Source: JAXGXQ01 sp040772685
GTDB taxonomy: Bacteria; Bacillota; Clostridia; Saccharofermentanales; UBA5734
Assembly (NCBI GenBank): GCA_040772685.1
Contig: JAXGXQ010000001.1
Location: 124,001 to 188,000, forward strand
Reading direction: 5' to 3'
DNA: 64,000 bases
The position numbers were made by a program, and so were the translations under genes. Within the stretch, counting starts at the first letter, position 1; each line of letters opens with the position of its first letter. Below, one piece after another: positions 1 through 8,130 of this stretch. The notes below the pieces were generated by a model. It did no database searches and was not told where the DNA came from. It was given only the letters and a program-made list of their open reading frames with translations.

Positions 1-669
1 GAGACAGATATATATATTGCCGATATCCATCTGGCCAGTGCTGAATACTTGCGTACTGCTTTTGCTCAGGGTAAATATGGTCGCAATATTCGGGCCAGAA
101 CCTCGGAGACAGCAGCTGAAAATAAAGCGATTCTGGCAATAAACGGCGATTATTACGGGGCGCGTGATCAAGGGTTTGTACTACGCAATGGCCTGTTGTA
201 CCGGGACACAGCAAGATCTTCGGGCAATGATGATGCCTTGTTGATTAACCGCGACGGCAGTTTTGCCATTATAAATGAGAGGAAGATATCAGTACAATCG
301 CTGGCCGCTGATGCTTGGCAAATATTAACCTTTGGCCCGGCTTTGCTTAATCAGGGCTTGATTCCAGATAATTTAGTAAACTCGGTGCCGATTGCAAAGC
401 TTCCCAATCCGCGTGCCGCGCTGGGACAGGTCGCGCCATTCCATTATTTGTTTATTGTTGCCGACGGCCGTACTTCTAAAAGCAGGGGCCTTACGCTGCC
501 TCAGCTGGCCCAGATGTTCCTCGACCTTGATTGCCGCGTGGCATATAATCTGGACGGCGGCGGTTCAGCAACTATGTGGTTTAGCGGGCAGCTGATTAAC
601 AAACCTGCAGATGGAAATACTACCAGTGAAAGGAAGGTCAGCGACATTGTATACATCGGGTACCCCTGA
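1..669 (+). CDS. Phosphodiester glycosidase (NAGPA/DUF2233) family protein, 5' partial
   Basis: The reading frame is open from the first base of the window, so the true start lies upstream. The visible part begins in the family core (ETDIYIADIHLASAEYLRTA) and runs to the C-terminus. It carries the family's INGDYYG and NLDGGGSATMW motifs. NAGPA-domain proteins hydrolyse phosphodiester-linked sugars; in bacteria they are usually exported or anchored and linked to exopolysaccharide or wall glycans. Any signal peptide or membrane anchor would be in the missing N-terminus. The substrate cannot be read from the sequence. The next gene overlaps its 3' end by about 23 bases, so the two may be co-translated. 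Confidence 0.85.
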   Translation, partial: ETDIYIADIHLASAEYLRTAFAQGKYGRNIRARTSETAAENKAILAINGDYYGARDQGFVLRNGLLYRDTARSSGNDDALLINRDGSFAIINERKISVQSLAADAWQILTFGPALLNQGLIPDNLVNSVPIAKLPNPRAALGQVAPFHYLFIVADGRTSKSRGLTLPQLAQMFLDLDCRVAYNLDGGGSATMWFSGQLINKPADGNTTSERKVSDIVYIGYP

Positions 670-1144
670 GGAAGACAGAAAAAAACAAAAAACCAGCCGC
701 CAGCTACTGCGCCACCGGGCTCTTTCCCAAGTTCGGCGGACAGCATTGACTTACTTGCTGGTTTCTTTGCTGTGTATAGTTTTCCCGGAAATATATGACC
801 TGTTCGGGCATGGGGTACGCTCTGCTGCTATGGACCTGATGTTCTTGTTTCCGCTTTTAGGCGGAGCTGTACCGTTTACGGTACGTTGGCTTTGGTTGAA
901 GCCGAATCGGCCAGTAAACCGCCTTGCCTTCAACGCTTATAATTCCGGCATAGCAACACTTACTACTGGCAGGCTTTTAACCGGTGTCTTTACTATAGCC
1001 GGAACTACCAGCAATTTACTTGACTTGTTTTGGCTGCTCGGTGGACTTGAAATTGTTTTTGCACTTGCAGTAATTCTTATTTCATCCCCGAAATCACACG
1101 TTCAATCGCTGCAGCAGCACCCTCGATCCCAAAGAGGGAAGTAG
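647..1144 (+). CDS. Small integral membrane protein of unknown function
   Basis: About 165 residues with roughly four hydrophobic segments after a basic, polar N-terminus. I recognise the general pattern (RRTALTYLLVS near the start, SGIATLT in the middle) as a conserved but uncharacterised Firmicutes membrane family; no function is known to me. The start is uncertain. I prefer TTG at 647 because AGGAAGG lies nine bases upstream; ATG at 611 would add 12 residues and overlap the previous gene further. The 3' end overlaps the convergent kinase-like gene by 68 bases, so the last residues (polar, SQRGK end) are constrained by both frames. Confidence 0.6.
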   Translation: MYTSGTPEEDRKKQKTSRQLLRHRALSQVRRTALTYLLVSLLCIVFPEIYDLFGHGVRSAAMDLMFLFPLLGGAVPFTVRWLWLKPNRPVNRLAFNAYNSGIATLTTGRLLTGVFTIAGTTSNLLDLFWLLGGLEIVFALAVILISSPKSHVQSLQQHPRSQRGK

Positions 1145-1703
1145 AAATTGACAAATGGTACGAATCTGCTTCGCCCCACTTACAGTTTGAATAGTAGTTG
1201 TGATAACTGGCGCGCTTTTTGTCCATTTTTCGGACTCGCTGTTCAGCTTTGCTCTGTTCCTCGATTTTATCCACTGTCATTGTCCGCTGGACTCTGTCTG
1301 CAAAAGTCCCATGGATAAAGATTGAGACCATGTCAGGATCCTCTTTAAGAATTTCTTCCCCGGCTCGTCCGACTATTACGCAAGAGCCTTCTGCGGCAAT
1401 CCTTTTGATTGTTTCCGCTTGCATGTAAAAGATACTGTCGTTGAGTACATAATAGAGGCCGTCGTCAATTTTGGGCTGGTACGGGTTGCGCAGACCATGC
1501 GGGAAACCCAGCATAGACCAGGTTACCGGCTTTTCATCTACAGCTTTGACTACTGCTTCAGAAACATTATGTTCGTCAGCAGTCAGCGATAGCAGTTCTT
1601 TGTCATAATAAGGAATGCCCAGTCGTTTCGCTAGCAATTCGCCTACTAAATGGCCACCGCTGCCAAACTGGCGGCTGATGCAGATAATGATTCTTTTCTC
1701 CAT
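1077..1703 (-). CDS. Cytidylate kinase-like family protein
   Basis: 208 residues. The N-terminal IIICISRQFGSGGHLVGELLAKRLGI region is the variant P-loop found in the cytidylate kinase-like (AAK6/Cmk-like) family, which is widespread in Clostridia beside other genes of unclear role. It differs from true Cmk by its GSGG loop and divergent lid. It probably binds a nucleotide and transfers phosphate, but the substrate is unknown. The start is well supported by AGGAGGGC just upstream of ATG at 1703. It faces the preceding membrane protein gene tail to tail with a 68-base overlap and is followed upstream, on the same strand, by a truncated permease gene. Confidence 0.8.
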   Translation of the reverse strand: MEKRIIICISRQFGSGGHLVGELLAKRLGIPYYDKELLSLTADEHNVSEAVVKAVDEKPVTWSMLGFPHGLRNPYQPKIDDGLYYVLNDSIFYMQAETIKRIAAEGSCVIVGRAGEEILKEDPDMVSIFIHGTFADRVQRTMTVDKIEEQSKAEQRVRKMDKKRASYHNYYSNCKWGEADSYHLSISTSLFGIEGAAAAIERVISGMK

Positions 1704-1768
1704 AATCCTGCCCTCCTGGAATAATTCAACTTATCTTGCGTTAGTTGCTCCTGAATCGTTGTATGAAC

Positions 1769-2446
1769 TTAAACGCGCCACAAAACCCAAACTATCACAT
1801 AGGCGGCGGTTACCGCGGCCAGCGTGTAGGGAACGCTGATTCTCATAAAGTCCTTGTTGGCTACTTCGTGCCCGTTGCGGCGAAGAATGCCAATCGCCAT
1901 GATATTGGCTGAAGCACCTATTGGAGTAAGGTTGCCGCCGAGCGTCGCACCTGAAAGCAGACCGAAGTAGAACAAATAAGGTTCAATACCCATTATAGCT
2001 GAAATACTGGCAACCACTGGCAGCATTGTCGCGACATAAGGAATATTGTCGATAAAGGCGGATAGCAGCACCGATGCCCAGAGAATGACAGTGTACATCA
2101 GGAATATGGAATTGCCGCCCAGCTGCACGAAGAACGCGGCAATAGCGTCAATAACCCCGGCTTCCTTGATACCGGCAATTACCACGAACAAAGAAGCGAG
2201 CAACAGCAGCGTGAAGTAGTCTATTTGCAGGAAAATCCGTTTGAGTGAGGTTATTTTGCGCGAGCGGATTGTGTCGTAGATAATCCCGATAACCATTAGC
2301 GTCAGGCAGATATAACCATTGGTTTCGTTGGGTTTGTTGGGGAAGAATGAAGCAAGAATCAGCAATACGATAGTTGCCAGCAAGAGGTAAGTAGGAAAAT
2401 AGTCTTCGACGGTTGTGATCTTCTCGATATCAACCGACTGCTTCAT
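1769..2446 (-). pseudogene. SLC13/ArsB-NhaD family permease, C-terminal half only
   Basis: The 225 residues match only the second half of an ArsB/NhaD/CitM-type permease, which is normally about 420-450 residues. Visible marks are the IDNIPYVATMLPV helix region and the GATLGGNLTPIGASANIMAIG signature near the C-terminus. The N-terminal repeat is absent. Upstream of the first ATG the frame closes nine codons away with TAA, and there is no Shine-Dalgarno sequence. I see no sign of the missing half in the 205 bases before the next gene. A 5' deletion that left a remnant is the simplest reading. A functional half-size permease that dimerises cannot be excluded. Confidence 0.6.
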
Positions 2447-2651
2447 TTTGCGGATACAACTGCAGAGATTTTAGCCTATAAAGAGAGAAAATCAAGCTTA
2501 TGTTGTCGGTAACGCAAGTATTCGCAATGCCTCCTGCAAGTGTGCGAAAATATTAATGTTCATTTGGCTGCCAACGTTACCGCTGGCTGAAAATAATCAA
2601 AAATACTGGCAGAGATGAAGCTCTGCTTGTCGGATATAGGGGGATTTAACC

Positions 2652-3137
2652 ATGACCGTATATGATTTTACTGTTAAGGATAACAAAGGCAACCCCGTTT
2701 CACTGGAGAAGTGGCGCGGTAAAGTACTTTTAATTGTCAATACTGCCTCCCAGTGCGGCTACACACCGCAATTGGGACCACTGCAAAAGCTTTACGAAGA
2801 ATATCGTGACCAGGGTTTTGTGGTAATAGCGTTTCCTTCAAACCAGTTCGGTGAACAGGAACCTGATAGCGACCCGGTTATTGAACGTTTTTATGCAGAT
2901 AATTATGGTGTTACATTCCCGATTATGGCTAAAACAGATGTCAATGGCGAGGATGCCGACCCGTTTTATATTTGGCTGCGGCAGGAAATCAGCGGTGTGC
3001 TGGGCAGCGCCATCAAGTGGAACTTCACAAAATTTCTGATAAACCGCAAAGGCGAACCTGTTTCCAGGCATGCTCCTTCTGTCAGTCCAGAGAAACTGCG
3101 CTCCGCGATTGAAAAACTGTTGGCGGAAAAAGAGTAA
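2652..3137 (+). CDS. Glutathione peroxidase family thiol peroxidase, single-cysteine form
   Basis: 161 residues, normal length for bacterial GPx/BsaA/BtuE. The catalytic tetrad is intact: Cys35 (NTASQCGYT), Gln65 (SNQFG), Trp123 and Asn124 (KWNFTKF). Such enzymes reduce hydrogen or lipid peroxides in the cytosol, usually with thioredoxin. Cys35 is the only cysteine. The usual FPCNQFG cysteine is Ser63, and the family's resolving cysteine (the FC before xxNYGVTFP) is Tyr81. The usual intramolecular disulfide route is therefore not available. A GGGGG Shine-Dalgarno precedes the ATG. It sits just upstream of a pirin gene, with no promoter or terminator that I could identify between them. Confidence 0.9.
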   Translation: MTVYDFTVKDNKGNPVSLEKWRGKVLLIVNTASQCGYTPQLGPLQKLYEEYRDQGFVVIAFPSNQFGEQEPDSDPVIERFYADNYGVTFPIMAKTDVNGEDADPFYIWLRQEISGVLGSAIKWNFTKFLINRKGEPVSRHAPSVSPEKLRSAIEKLLAEKE

Positions 3138-3207
3138 CCACCGTCGGGTATAATATTAATATTACATGATGAAACAGACCAGTTGCTTTGAAAAGAAGGA
3201 GATTTAT

Positions 3208-4074
3208 ATGAGTGAGTTACGTAAAGTTCTCAAAGTTGTGAGAGGCAAACCTACAATTGACGGCGCCGGCGTGCACCTGGTGCGTGTTTTGGGCCATCGT
3301 GACACTAAGGACTTTGATCCGTTCCTGATGCTGGATGCGTTTGATTCCAGCAATCCGGAGGATTATACCAAAGGCTTTCCGTGGCATCCGCATAGAGGTA
3401 TTGAAACAATTACCTACCTGGTAAGCGGTGAAATTGAACACGGCGACAGCCTGGGAAACCGCGGTGTTATCCGTGACGGAGAATGCCAGTGGATGACAGC
3501 CGGTTCCGGCATTATTCATCAGGAGATGCCCAAAGCTGCTCCACGCATGCTTGGCGCTCAAATCTGGCTGAATCTGCCGGCCAGGGACAAAATGACCGAA
3601 CCGAAATATGGTGACATCAAACAATCGGATGTGCCGGTAGTTTCGGAGGACGGGGCTCTAATCCACATAATTGCCGGCGAGTATCGCGGTACTGCAGGCG
3701 GCTTTCAGGGTAAACATGTACCTGCCACTTACTTTGATGTGGAAGTTGCCCCCGCTTGGGAATGGTTTTTTGAAAACGATCCGGAAGAAAACATGTTTAT
3801 TTACATTATGCAGGGTGAAGGGCGCTTCGACATTGACAGCTCGGATGTAATAACCGAAAAGCAAGCTGTTTTGTTTACTGAGGGCAACCGCATCTGGGTT
3901 AAGAGCGGAACCAAGGGGATTCGCTTCCTTTTGCTCTCGGCAAAACCACTGCGCGAACCGATCGCCTGGGGCGGGCCAATTGTGATGAATACCAGAGAAG
4001 AGTTGAATCAGGCCTTCCAGGAGCTGGACGAAAACACTTTTCTAAGTCACAGGAAACCAGATTTGATGAAGTGA
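3208..4074 (+). CDS. Pirin family protein
   Basis: 288 residues, a double-cupin pirin. The metal site in the N-terminal cupin is complete: His60 and His62 (WHPHRGIET), His104 and Glu106 (GSGIIHQEMP). Bacterial pirins bind Fe(II) or a similar metal; some (YhhW type) open quercetin-like rings and others act as redox-sensitive regulators, so the exact job here is open. The start was set at ATG 3208 because AGAAGGAGA lies just upstream; an earlier in-frame ATG at 3166 has no such site. Proximity to the peroxidase gene suggests a shared role in oxidative stress. Confidence 0.9.
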   Translation: MSELRKVLKVVRGKPTIDGAGVHLVRVLGHRDTKDFDPFLMLDAFDSSNPEDYTKGFPWHPHRGIETITYLVSGEIEHGDSLGNRGVIRDGECQWMTAGSGIIHQEMPKAAPRMLGAQIWLNLPARDKMTEPKYGDIKQSDVPVVSEDGALIHIIAGEYRGTAGGFQGKHVPATYFDVEVAPAWEWFFENDPEENMFIYIMQGEGRFDIDSSDVITEKQAVLFTEGNRIWVKSGTKGIRFLLLSAKPLREPIAWGGPIVMNTREELNQAFQELDENTFLSHRKPDLMK

Positions 4075-4168
4075 ATGCGGTTTGAAGGCTTGCATGGCAG
4101 CCGTTCAAAATAGTAGAATTTTGAAACAGAAAAATAAATATTAATATTTACGAAATAAGGAGATTTAA

Positions 4169-4987
4169 ATGAGACTTTCAGTTGCTATTGCCCAGGATAA
4201 TGCCAGCCCCAGTGCCTTCGTTGTCTGGCGCGGTTTCGCGTCTTCGATGCAAAAGGCTGCCGATCTGGGTTTCGACGGCGTCGAACTGGCGCTGCGGCAA
4301 AAAGAGGATATCGACACAGCTGAAGTGTCACGCTTGCTAAAAGAATTCGGCCTTGAGGTCAGCTGCATCAGCACAGGACAGGTGTTTGCTGACCTGGGAC
4401 TGAGTCTGACCAATCCCTCTGCTGAAATCCGGAAGAGAACTATAGCGGTTTTGAACGGATTGGTGGACATTGCCGCCGATTTCAGCCAGATGGTTAATCT
4501 CGGCCGGGTTCGCGGCAGTGTGATGCCTGGTCAGACGCGGGAGGAAGCCGAAAAGCTTTTCCTCGATGGCTACCAGGAGATCGTGACTTATGCCGGACGT
4601 CAGGGTGTAACGATAATACTTGAGCCGGTAAACCGTTATGAAATTAATTTCATTAACAACCTGGACCAGGGCAGCGAACTGCTTGACAAACTGCCGTCCG
4701 GGCAGCTGATCGGCCTTATGCCGGATGTATTTCACATGAATATCGAAGACGACCGCATTGGCGACAGTTTCCGCCGCAACAAGAAGTATGTTAAGTATAT
4801 CCATCTGGCAGATTCCAACCGCTGGGCACCTGGCTGGGGACATCTTGATTTTGATGAAGTGTTTGAAGCTCTCAAAGATATCAACTATACAGGCTGGACA
4901 TCTGTTGAAATTCTGCCGTTCCCGGATCCCGATTCTGCTGCCAGGCAGGCTATTACGCATCTGCGTCCCTGGTTGGATAGATATTGA
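4169..4987 (+). CDS. Sugar phosphate isomerase/epimerase, IolO-like (5-keto-L-gluconate epimerase)
   Basis: 272 residues forming an AP-endonuclease-2-type TIM barrel. Likely metal and catalytic residues are Glu152 (ILEPVNRYE), Asp186 and His189 (PDVFHMNIE), His212 (HLADSNR) and Glu247 (SVEILP). The HLADSNRWAPGxGHxDF stretch and the GTGQ/SLT blocks closely resemble what I recall of Thermotoga IolO, which epimerises 5-keto-L-gluconate to D-tagaturonate in an inositol degradation route. No other inositol genes are nearby, so the substrate is inferred. AAGGAG lies seven bases before the ATG. It appears monocistronic. Confidence 0.8.
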   Translation: MRLSVAIAQDNASPSAFVVWRGFASSMQKAADLGFDGVELALRQKEDIDTAEVSRLLKEFGLEVSCISTGQVFADLGLSLTNPSAEIRKRTIAVLNGLVDIAADFSQMVNLGRVRGSVMPGQTREEAEKLFLDGYQEIVTYAGRQGVTIILEPVNRYEINFINNLDQGSELLDKLPSGQLIGLMPDVFHMNIEDDRIGDSFRRNKKYVKYIHLADSNRWAPGWGHLDFDEVFEALKDINYTGWTSVEILPFPDPDSAARQAITHLRPWLDRY

Positions 4988-5025
4988 TCAAAGTAACGTG
5001 ATCGGGTTTTGCTGATCGGGTTTTT

Positions 5026-5055
5026 CTGGCATTATCCGCCAAAACATGCTATAAT
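5026..5055 (+). promoter_or_regulatory. Probable SigA promoter for the DEAD-box helicase gene
   Basis: A perfect -10 box TATAAT at 5050-5055 follows CTGGCA at 5026-5031 with an 18-base spacer. Transcription would start near 5062, leaving a leader of about 140 bases before the helicase ATG. Confidence 0.5.
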
Positions 5056-5086
5056 TCGTCAGTTGCCGCATCGAGTGCGGGTCGGA

Positions 5087-5119
5087 GCCACAATTCCCTT
5101 TGTGGGATTGTGGCTTTTT
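5087..5119 (+). terminator. Hairpin plus T-run inside the helicase leader (attenuator or terminator)
   Basis: GCCACAATTCCC pairs with GGGATTGTGGC across a four-base loop, with one bulge, and is followed by TTTTT. It lies about 25 bases after the predicted transcription start and 80 bases before the helicase gene. It could therefore end the leader RNA early or, less likely, terminate the epimerase transcript. Confidence 0.6.
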
Positions 5120-5200
5120 GATGGGCAAATACCAACAGTTGCCAGTCGGTTTGGCTGCAGCTGATGCAAAAAATATATGACCCGCAAATTAAGGAGTTAT

Positions 5201-6430
5201 ATGACATTTAAAGAACTAAAACTTGTATCCCCGATTCTGAAAGCTTTGGAGCGGGAGAATTATCAAACACCTTCACCTATCCAGTTACAGGCAATTCCGC
5301 CTGCTCTGCAAGGCCGCGATTTGTTGGGCTGTGCTCAGACAGGAACCGGCAAAACAGCTGCTTTTGCCGTACCTACACTGCAAATACTGCTGAGCTCCGG
5401 TAAGCGAGATCAGGAGACCAGGCGCCCGATTCGTTCGCTGGTGCTTACGCCAACCCGTGAGCTGGCACTGCAGATTTACGAAAGCTTCAACGCTTACGGC
5501 CGTTATACAAACTTGCGCACTTGCGTAATTTATGGCGGCGTTTCACAACGGCCACAGGAAACAGCTTTGCGCCGTGGAGTGGATATCCTGGTTGCGACGC
5601 CCGGACGTCTGCTTGACTTGATTGGCCAGGGTTTAATCAATCTGAAGCAGGTCGAGATCCTGACGCTTGACGAAGCAGACAGGATGCTCGACATGGGTTT
5701 CATCCACGATGTACGTAAAGTTATCGAACTGGTTCCGAAGCAAAGACAAACCTTGTTTTTCTCAGCTACAATGCCGCGCGAAATTGTCGCCTTGTCTGAT
5801 TCAATGCTGATCGATCCGGTAAAAATAAGTATTACACCGGAAAAACCGACAGTTGAAGCTATTCACCAATCGCTTTATCTGGTCGATAAAGCTAATAAGC
5901 GTCATTTACTGGTTGATTTGCTGCGTGACCCGGCCATTGAATCTGCCCTAATATTTACCCGGACAAAGCATGGGGCAGATCGTTTGGTTAAGGAACTTGG
6001 CCGGGCCGGCATCGATGCCAGAGCCATTCACGGCAATAAGTCACAGAATGCCCGCCAGGCTGCTCTCAATAGCTTTAAAGAACGTGAGACTCGAGTTCTT
6101 GTGGCCACCGACATCGCCGCCCGCGGCATCGACATTGATGAGCTGTCACATGTCATAAACTACGATTTGCCCGAAGTGCCTGAATCCTATGTGCATCGTA
6201 TTGGCCGTACTGGCCGCGCCGGACATGGGGGCACAGCGATTTCCTTTTGTGATATTGATGAGAAGAAAGCTTTGCGCGATATCGAACGTCTATGCGGGCG
6301 TCAGATTCCACGGATCACTGATCACGACTGGCCGATGGAGGTACTTACACCCACTCCCAAGGCAATGAGGCAACCGCGCGGGCGACGTCAGGTTAACCAG
6401 GTAAGCCACAACCGAAAAAACTTTGCCTGA
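5201..6430 (+). CDS. DEAD-box ATP-dependent RNA helicase (RhlE-like)
   Basis: 409 residues with all core helicase motifs in order: Q-motif (SPIQLQAIP), AQTGTGKT, PTREL, TPGR, DEAD, SAT, the IFTRTKHGAD strand, ATDIAARGID and HRIGRTGRAG. The C-terminal tail is short and basic (RQPRGRRQ), as in RhlE. It unwinds RNA duplexes in the cytosol with ATP, in ribosome assembly or RNA decay. The start is ATG 5201, which has AAGGAG eight bases upstream; ATG 5177 lacks a ribosome site. The long leader with a hairpin and T-run suggests regulated transcription, as for cold-shock helicases in other bacteria (inference). Confidence 0.93.
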   Translation: MTFKELKLVSPILKALERENYQTPSPIQLQAIPPALQGRDLLGCAQTGTGKTAAFAVPTLQILLSSGKRDQETRRPIRSLVLTPTRELALQIYESFNAYGRYTNLRTCVIYGGVSQRPQETALRRGVDILVATPGRLLDLIGQGLINLKQVEILTLDEADRMLDMGFIHDVRKVIELVPKQRQTLFFSATMPREIVALSDSMLIDPVKISITPEKPTVEAIHQSLYLVDKANKRHLLVDLLRDPAIESALIFTRTKHGADRLVKELGRAGIDARAIHGNKSQNARQAALNSFKERETRVLVATDIAARGIDIDELSHVINYDLPEVPESYVHRIGRTGRAGHGGTAISFCDIDEKKALRDIERLCGRQIPRITDHDWPMEVLTPTPKAMRQPRGRRQVNQVSHNRKNFA

Positions 6431-6512
6431 TACCCGGCGTCAGAAAAAATCGATTATTCAGCTATACCAGCTGGGTCAGCTGATTAGCTGGCAAACAATC
6501 CTAAGCAAATTT

Positions 6513-6548
6513 AAAGAGCTGTCTGAAGAAAAATTCAGACAGCTCTTT
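6513..6548. terminator. Bidirectional terminator between helicase and uracil permease genes
   Basis: A perfect 15-base inverted repeat (AAAGAGCTGTCTGAA and its complement) with a six-base loop. T-rich sequence follows on the plus strand and A-rich sequence precedes it, so it can serve both convergent genes. Confidence 0.9.
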
Positions 6549-6573
6549 TCAATAAACTTGAAGTGTTGTTTGC

Positions 6574-7908
6574 TCAGCTTTCGCCGTTTTCGGATTTGCG
6601 GCCAATACTGAGGATCAGGTTCATCACAATACCTAGCAGGGCGGCGGTTGCGATGGCCGGCAGAGAACCACCGAAGAACGGGATCATGCCGTTGGGGAAA
6701 CCGTAGTTGCCGCCCAGACCGACTACCAGAATTGTAGCGATAACTGCCAGATTGCGGGAGTTAAAAAGGTCGACCTTGCGGTTGATCATAATAGCGATGC
6801 CCTGGGCGCCAATAACGCCAAACAGATAAATGCTGACACCGCCGATAACAGGACCGGGAATTGAGTTGACCAGTTTTGAGAGTGGTGTAAAGAAGGAAAT
6901 TATCATGGTGATGACAGCCGCTGCACCAAGCACCGCAACTGAGAAATTGCGGGTAATCGCCATAGTGCTGAGGTTCTCACCGTAGTTTGTGCCGGCAGGG
7001 CCGCCGATCATGGAAGAAACGATATCGCCGACGCCGTCACCGATCAGGTTAAGACCGAGCTTGTTTTTAATTCCGTAGCTGGGTTTGCCTTTTTTCTCGG
7101 CCAGATGGTCAACATAAATATCAAGCTGGTACAGATGAGCTGTAGACTCGGGGATGGTAGCAATGGCAATCGGCATGATCGCCAGTACCGCGCCCAGATT
7201 TGGTGTGGGCAGGGTAAAATGGGGAACCGCGAAGAACTCACCCTGGAATATAGTTGTGAAATCAATTACGCCGAAGAACAAGGCCGTGACGTAACCGATC
7301 AGGATGCCGAACAGGATCGGCAGCTGACTCCAGGTCCCTCTCAGATACACGGAAAGCAGCATTGTACTGAGCAGAGTTACAAGCGCGATGATCCAGGCAA
7401 CGTTTTGTTCGGTACCAACAGCACCGCTGCCGGCAGCCTGAGTCATGGCTGAGCCTGCCAGAGAAATGCCGATGACGATCGCGATGGAGCCTGTGACAGT
7501 AGGGGGCAGAACACGTTCGATTTTCTCGGGCCCGAAATAATTAATGATCAGACCGGCCAAGATTGAGATCAGACCGGACATGATAACACCAAACTGGGCT
7601 TTGGAGATAAGCGCATCCGGCGCTACCTGGCCGAACTCAACCATTGTGATTGAGCTTACAGCCGCGATATAAGAGAAACTGGAACCATAATAGAGGGGGA
7701 TTTTGCCGCGGGTAATCAGTAAAAAGCAGATTGTGGCAAAGCCGCTGGCGAATATTGTAGTTGAAACGTGAAAACCTGTAAGAAGAGCAACCAGAACTGT
7801 GGCGGGGAACATGACCAGAATTTGTTGAAAGGCGAAAACAATGAGTTTCCAAAATGGTGGTTTTTCATCGGGCAGATAACCGATGACTTTTTGCTGAGTC
7901 GGTTTCAT
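6574..7908 (-). CDS. uraA: Uracil/xanthine permease (NCS2 family)
   Basis: 444 residues, about 14 hydrophobic segments. NCS2 marks are the PESTAHLYQLD region carrying the conserved substrate-binding glutamate and the GGPAGTNYGEN loop, both typical of uracil permeases (UraA/PyrP) rather than xanthine carriers. It is expected to import uracil by proton symport. AGGAGG lies just before the ATG. A promoter and a palindromic leader lie upstream (see separate entry). I found no PyrR-type binding loop, so pyrimidine control by PyrR is not supported by what I can see. Confidence 0.9.
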   Translation of the reverse strand: MKPTQQKVIGYLPDEKPPFWKLIVFAFQQILVMFPATVLVALLTGFHVSTTIFASGFATICFLLITRGKIPLYYGSSFSYIAAVSSITMVEFGQVAPDALISKAQFGVIMSGLISILAGLIINYFGPEKIERVLPPTVTGSIAIVIGISLAGSAMTQAAGSGAVGTEQNVAWIIALVTLLSTMLLSVYLRGTWSQLPILFGILIGYVTALFFGVIDFTTIFQGEFFAVPHFTLPTPNLGAVLAIMPIAIATIPESTAHLYQLDIYVDHLAEKKGKPSYGIKNKLGLNLIGDGVGDIVSSMIGGPAGTNYGENLSTMAITRNFSVAVLGAAAVITMIISFFTPLSKLVNSIPGPVIGGVSIYLFGVIGAQGIAIMINRKVDLFNSRNLAVIATILVVGLGGNYGFPNGMIPFFGGSLPAIATAALLGIVMNLILSIGRKSENGES

Positions 7909-7964
7909 GCAGTATCCTCCTGTTATTAGGCGCTCAACCGGCGCAAGTACCGTTATTTTTCAGA

Positions 7965-8028
7965 AAGTGGTGCTGCCGGCAGCGACTAGACCACTTAAGA
8001 AAGTACTATCGATCTTGGGGTTTGTCAA
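7965..8028 (-). promoter_or_regulatory. Promoter and palindromic leader of the uracil permease gene
   Basis: On the minus strand TTGACA (8028-8023) is followed after 17 bases by TACTTT (8005-8000), a weak -10. Immediately downstream (7996-7965) AAGTGGT and ACCACTT flank a perfect inner palindrome GCTGCCGGCAGC. The element may be an operator or an RNA hairpin at the 5' end of the message; no known riboswitch matches it. Confidence 0.45.
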
Positions 8029-8045
8029 GCGATATACAACCGGCG

Positions 8046-8067
8046 CTAGACTGTAGACTAGACTGTA
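8046..8067. repeat. Tandem 10-base repeat upstream of the flavodoxin gene
   Basis: CTAGACTGTA occurs twice with a two-base spacer (8046-8055 and 8058-8067), a 12-base period in the divergent control region. It may be a regulator half-site pair on nearly the same helix face. Confidence 0.5.
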
Positions 8068-8094
8068 TAGATTCGTGATATTATATCCTTATTA

Positions 8095-8115
8095 GTATTA
8101 CGCAAGTATTACGCA
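8095..8115. repeat. Second tandem repeat just before the flavodoxin ribosome site
   Basis: GTATTACGCA occurs twice (8095-8104 and 8106-8115) with an 11-base period, directly upstream of the GGAGG of the flavodoxin gene. It lies where a repressor or translational regulator could act. Confidence 0.5.
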
Positions 8116-8130
8116 GCGTGGAGGTGCAGG

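Noticed and set aside
7909..8030. PyrR attenuator or purine riboswitch before uraA
   Set aside because: No PyrR loop consensus, no anti-antiterminator set and no purine riboswitch core could be found.
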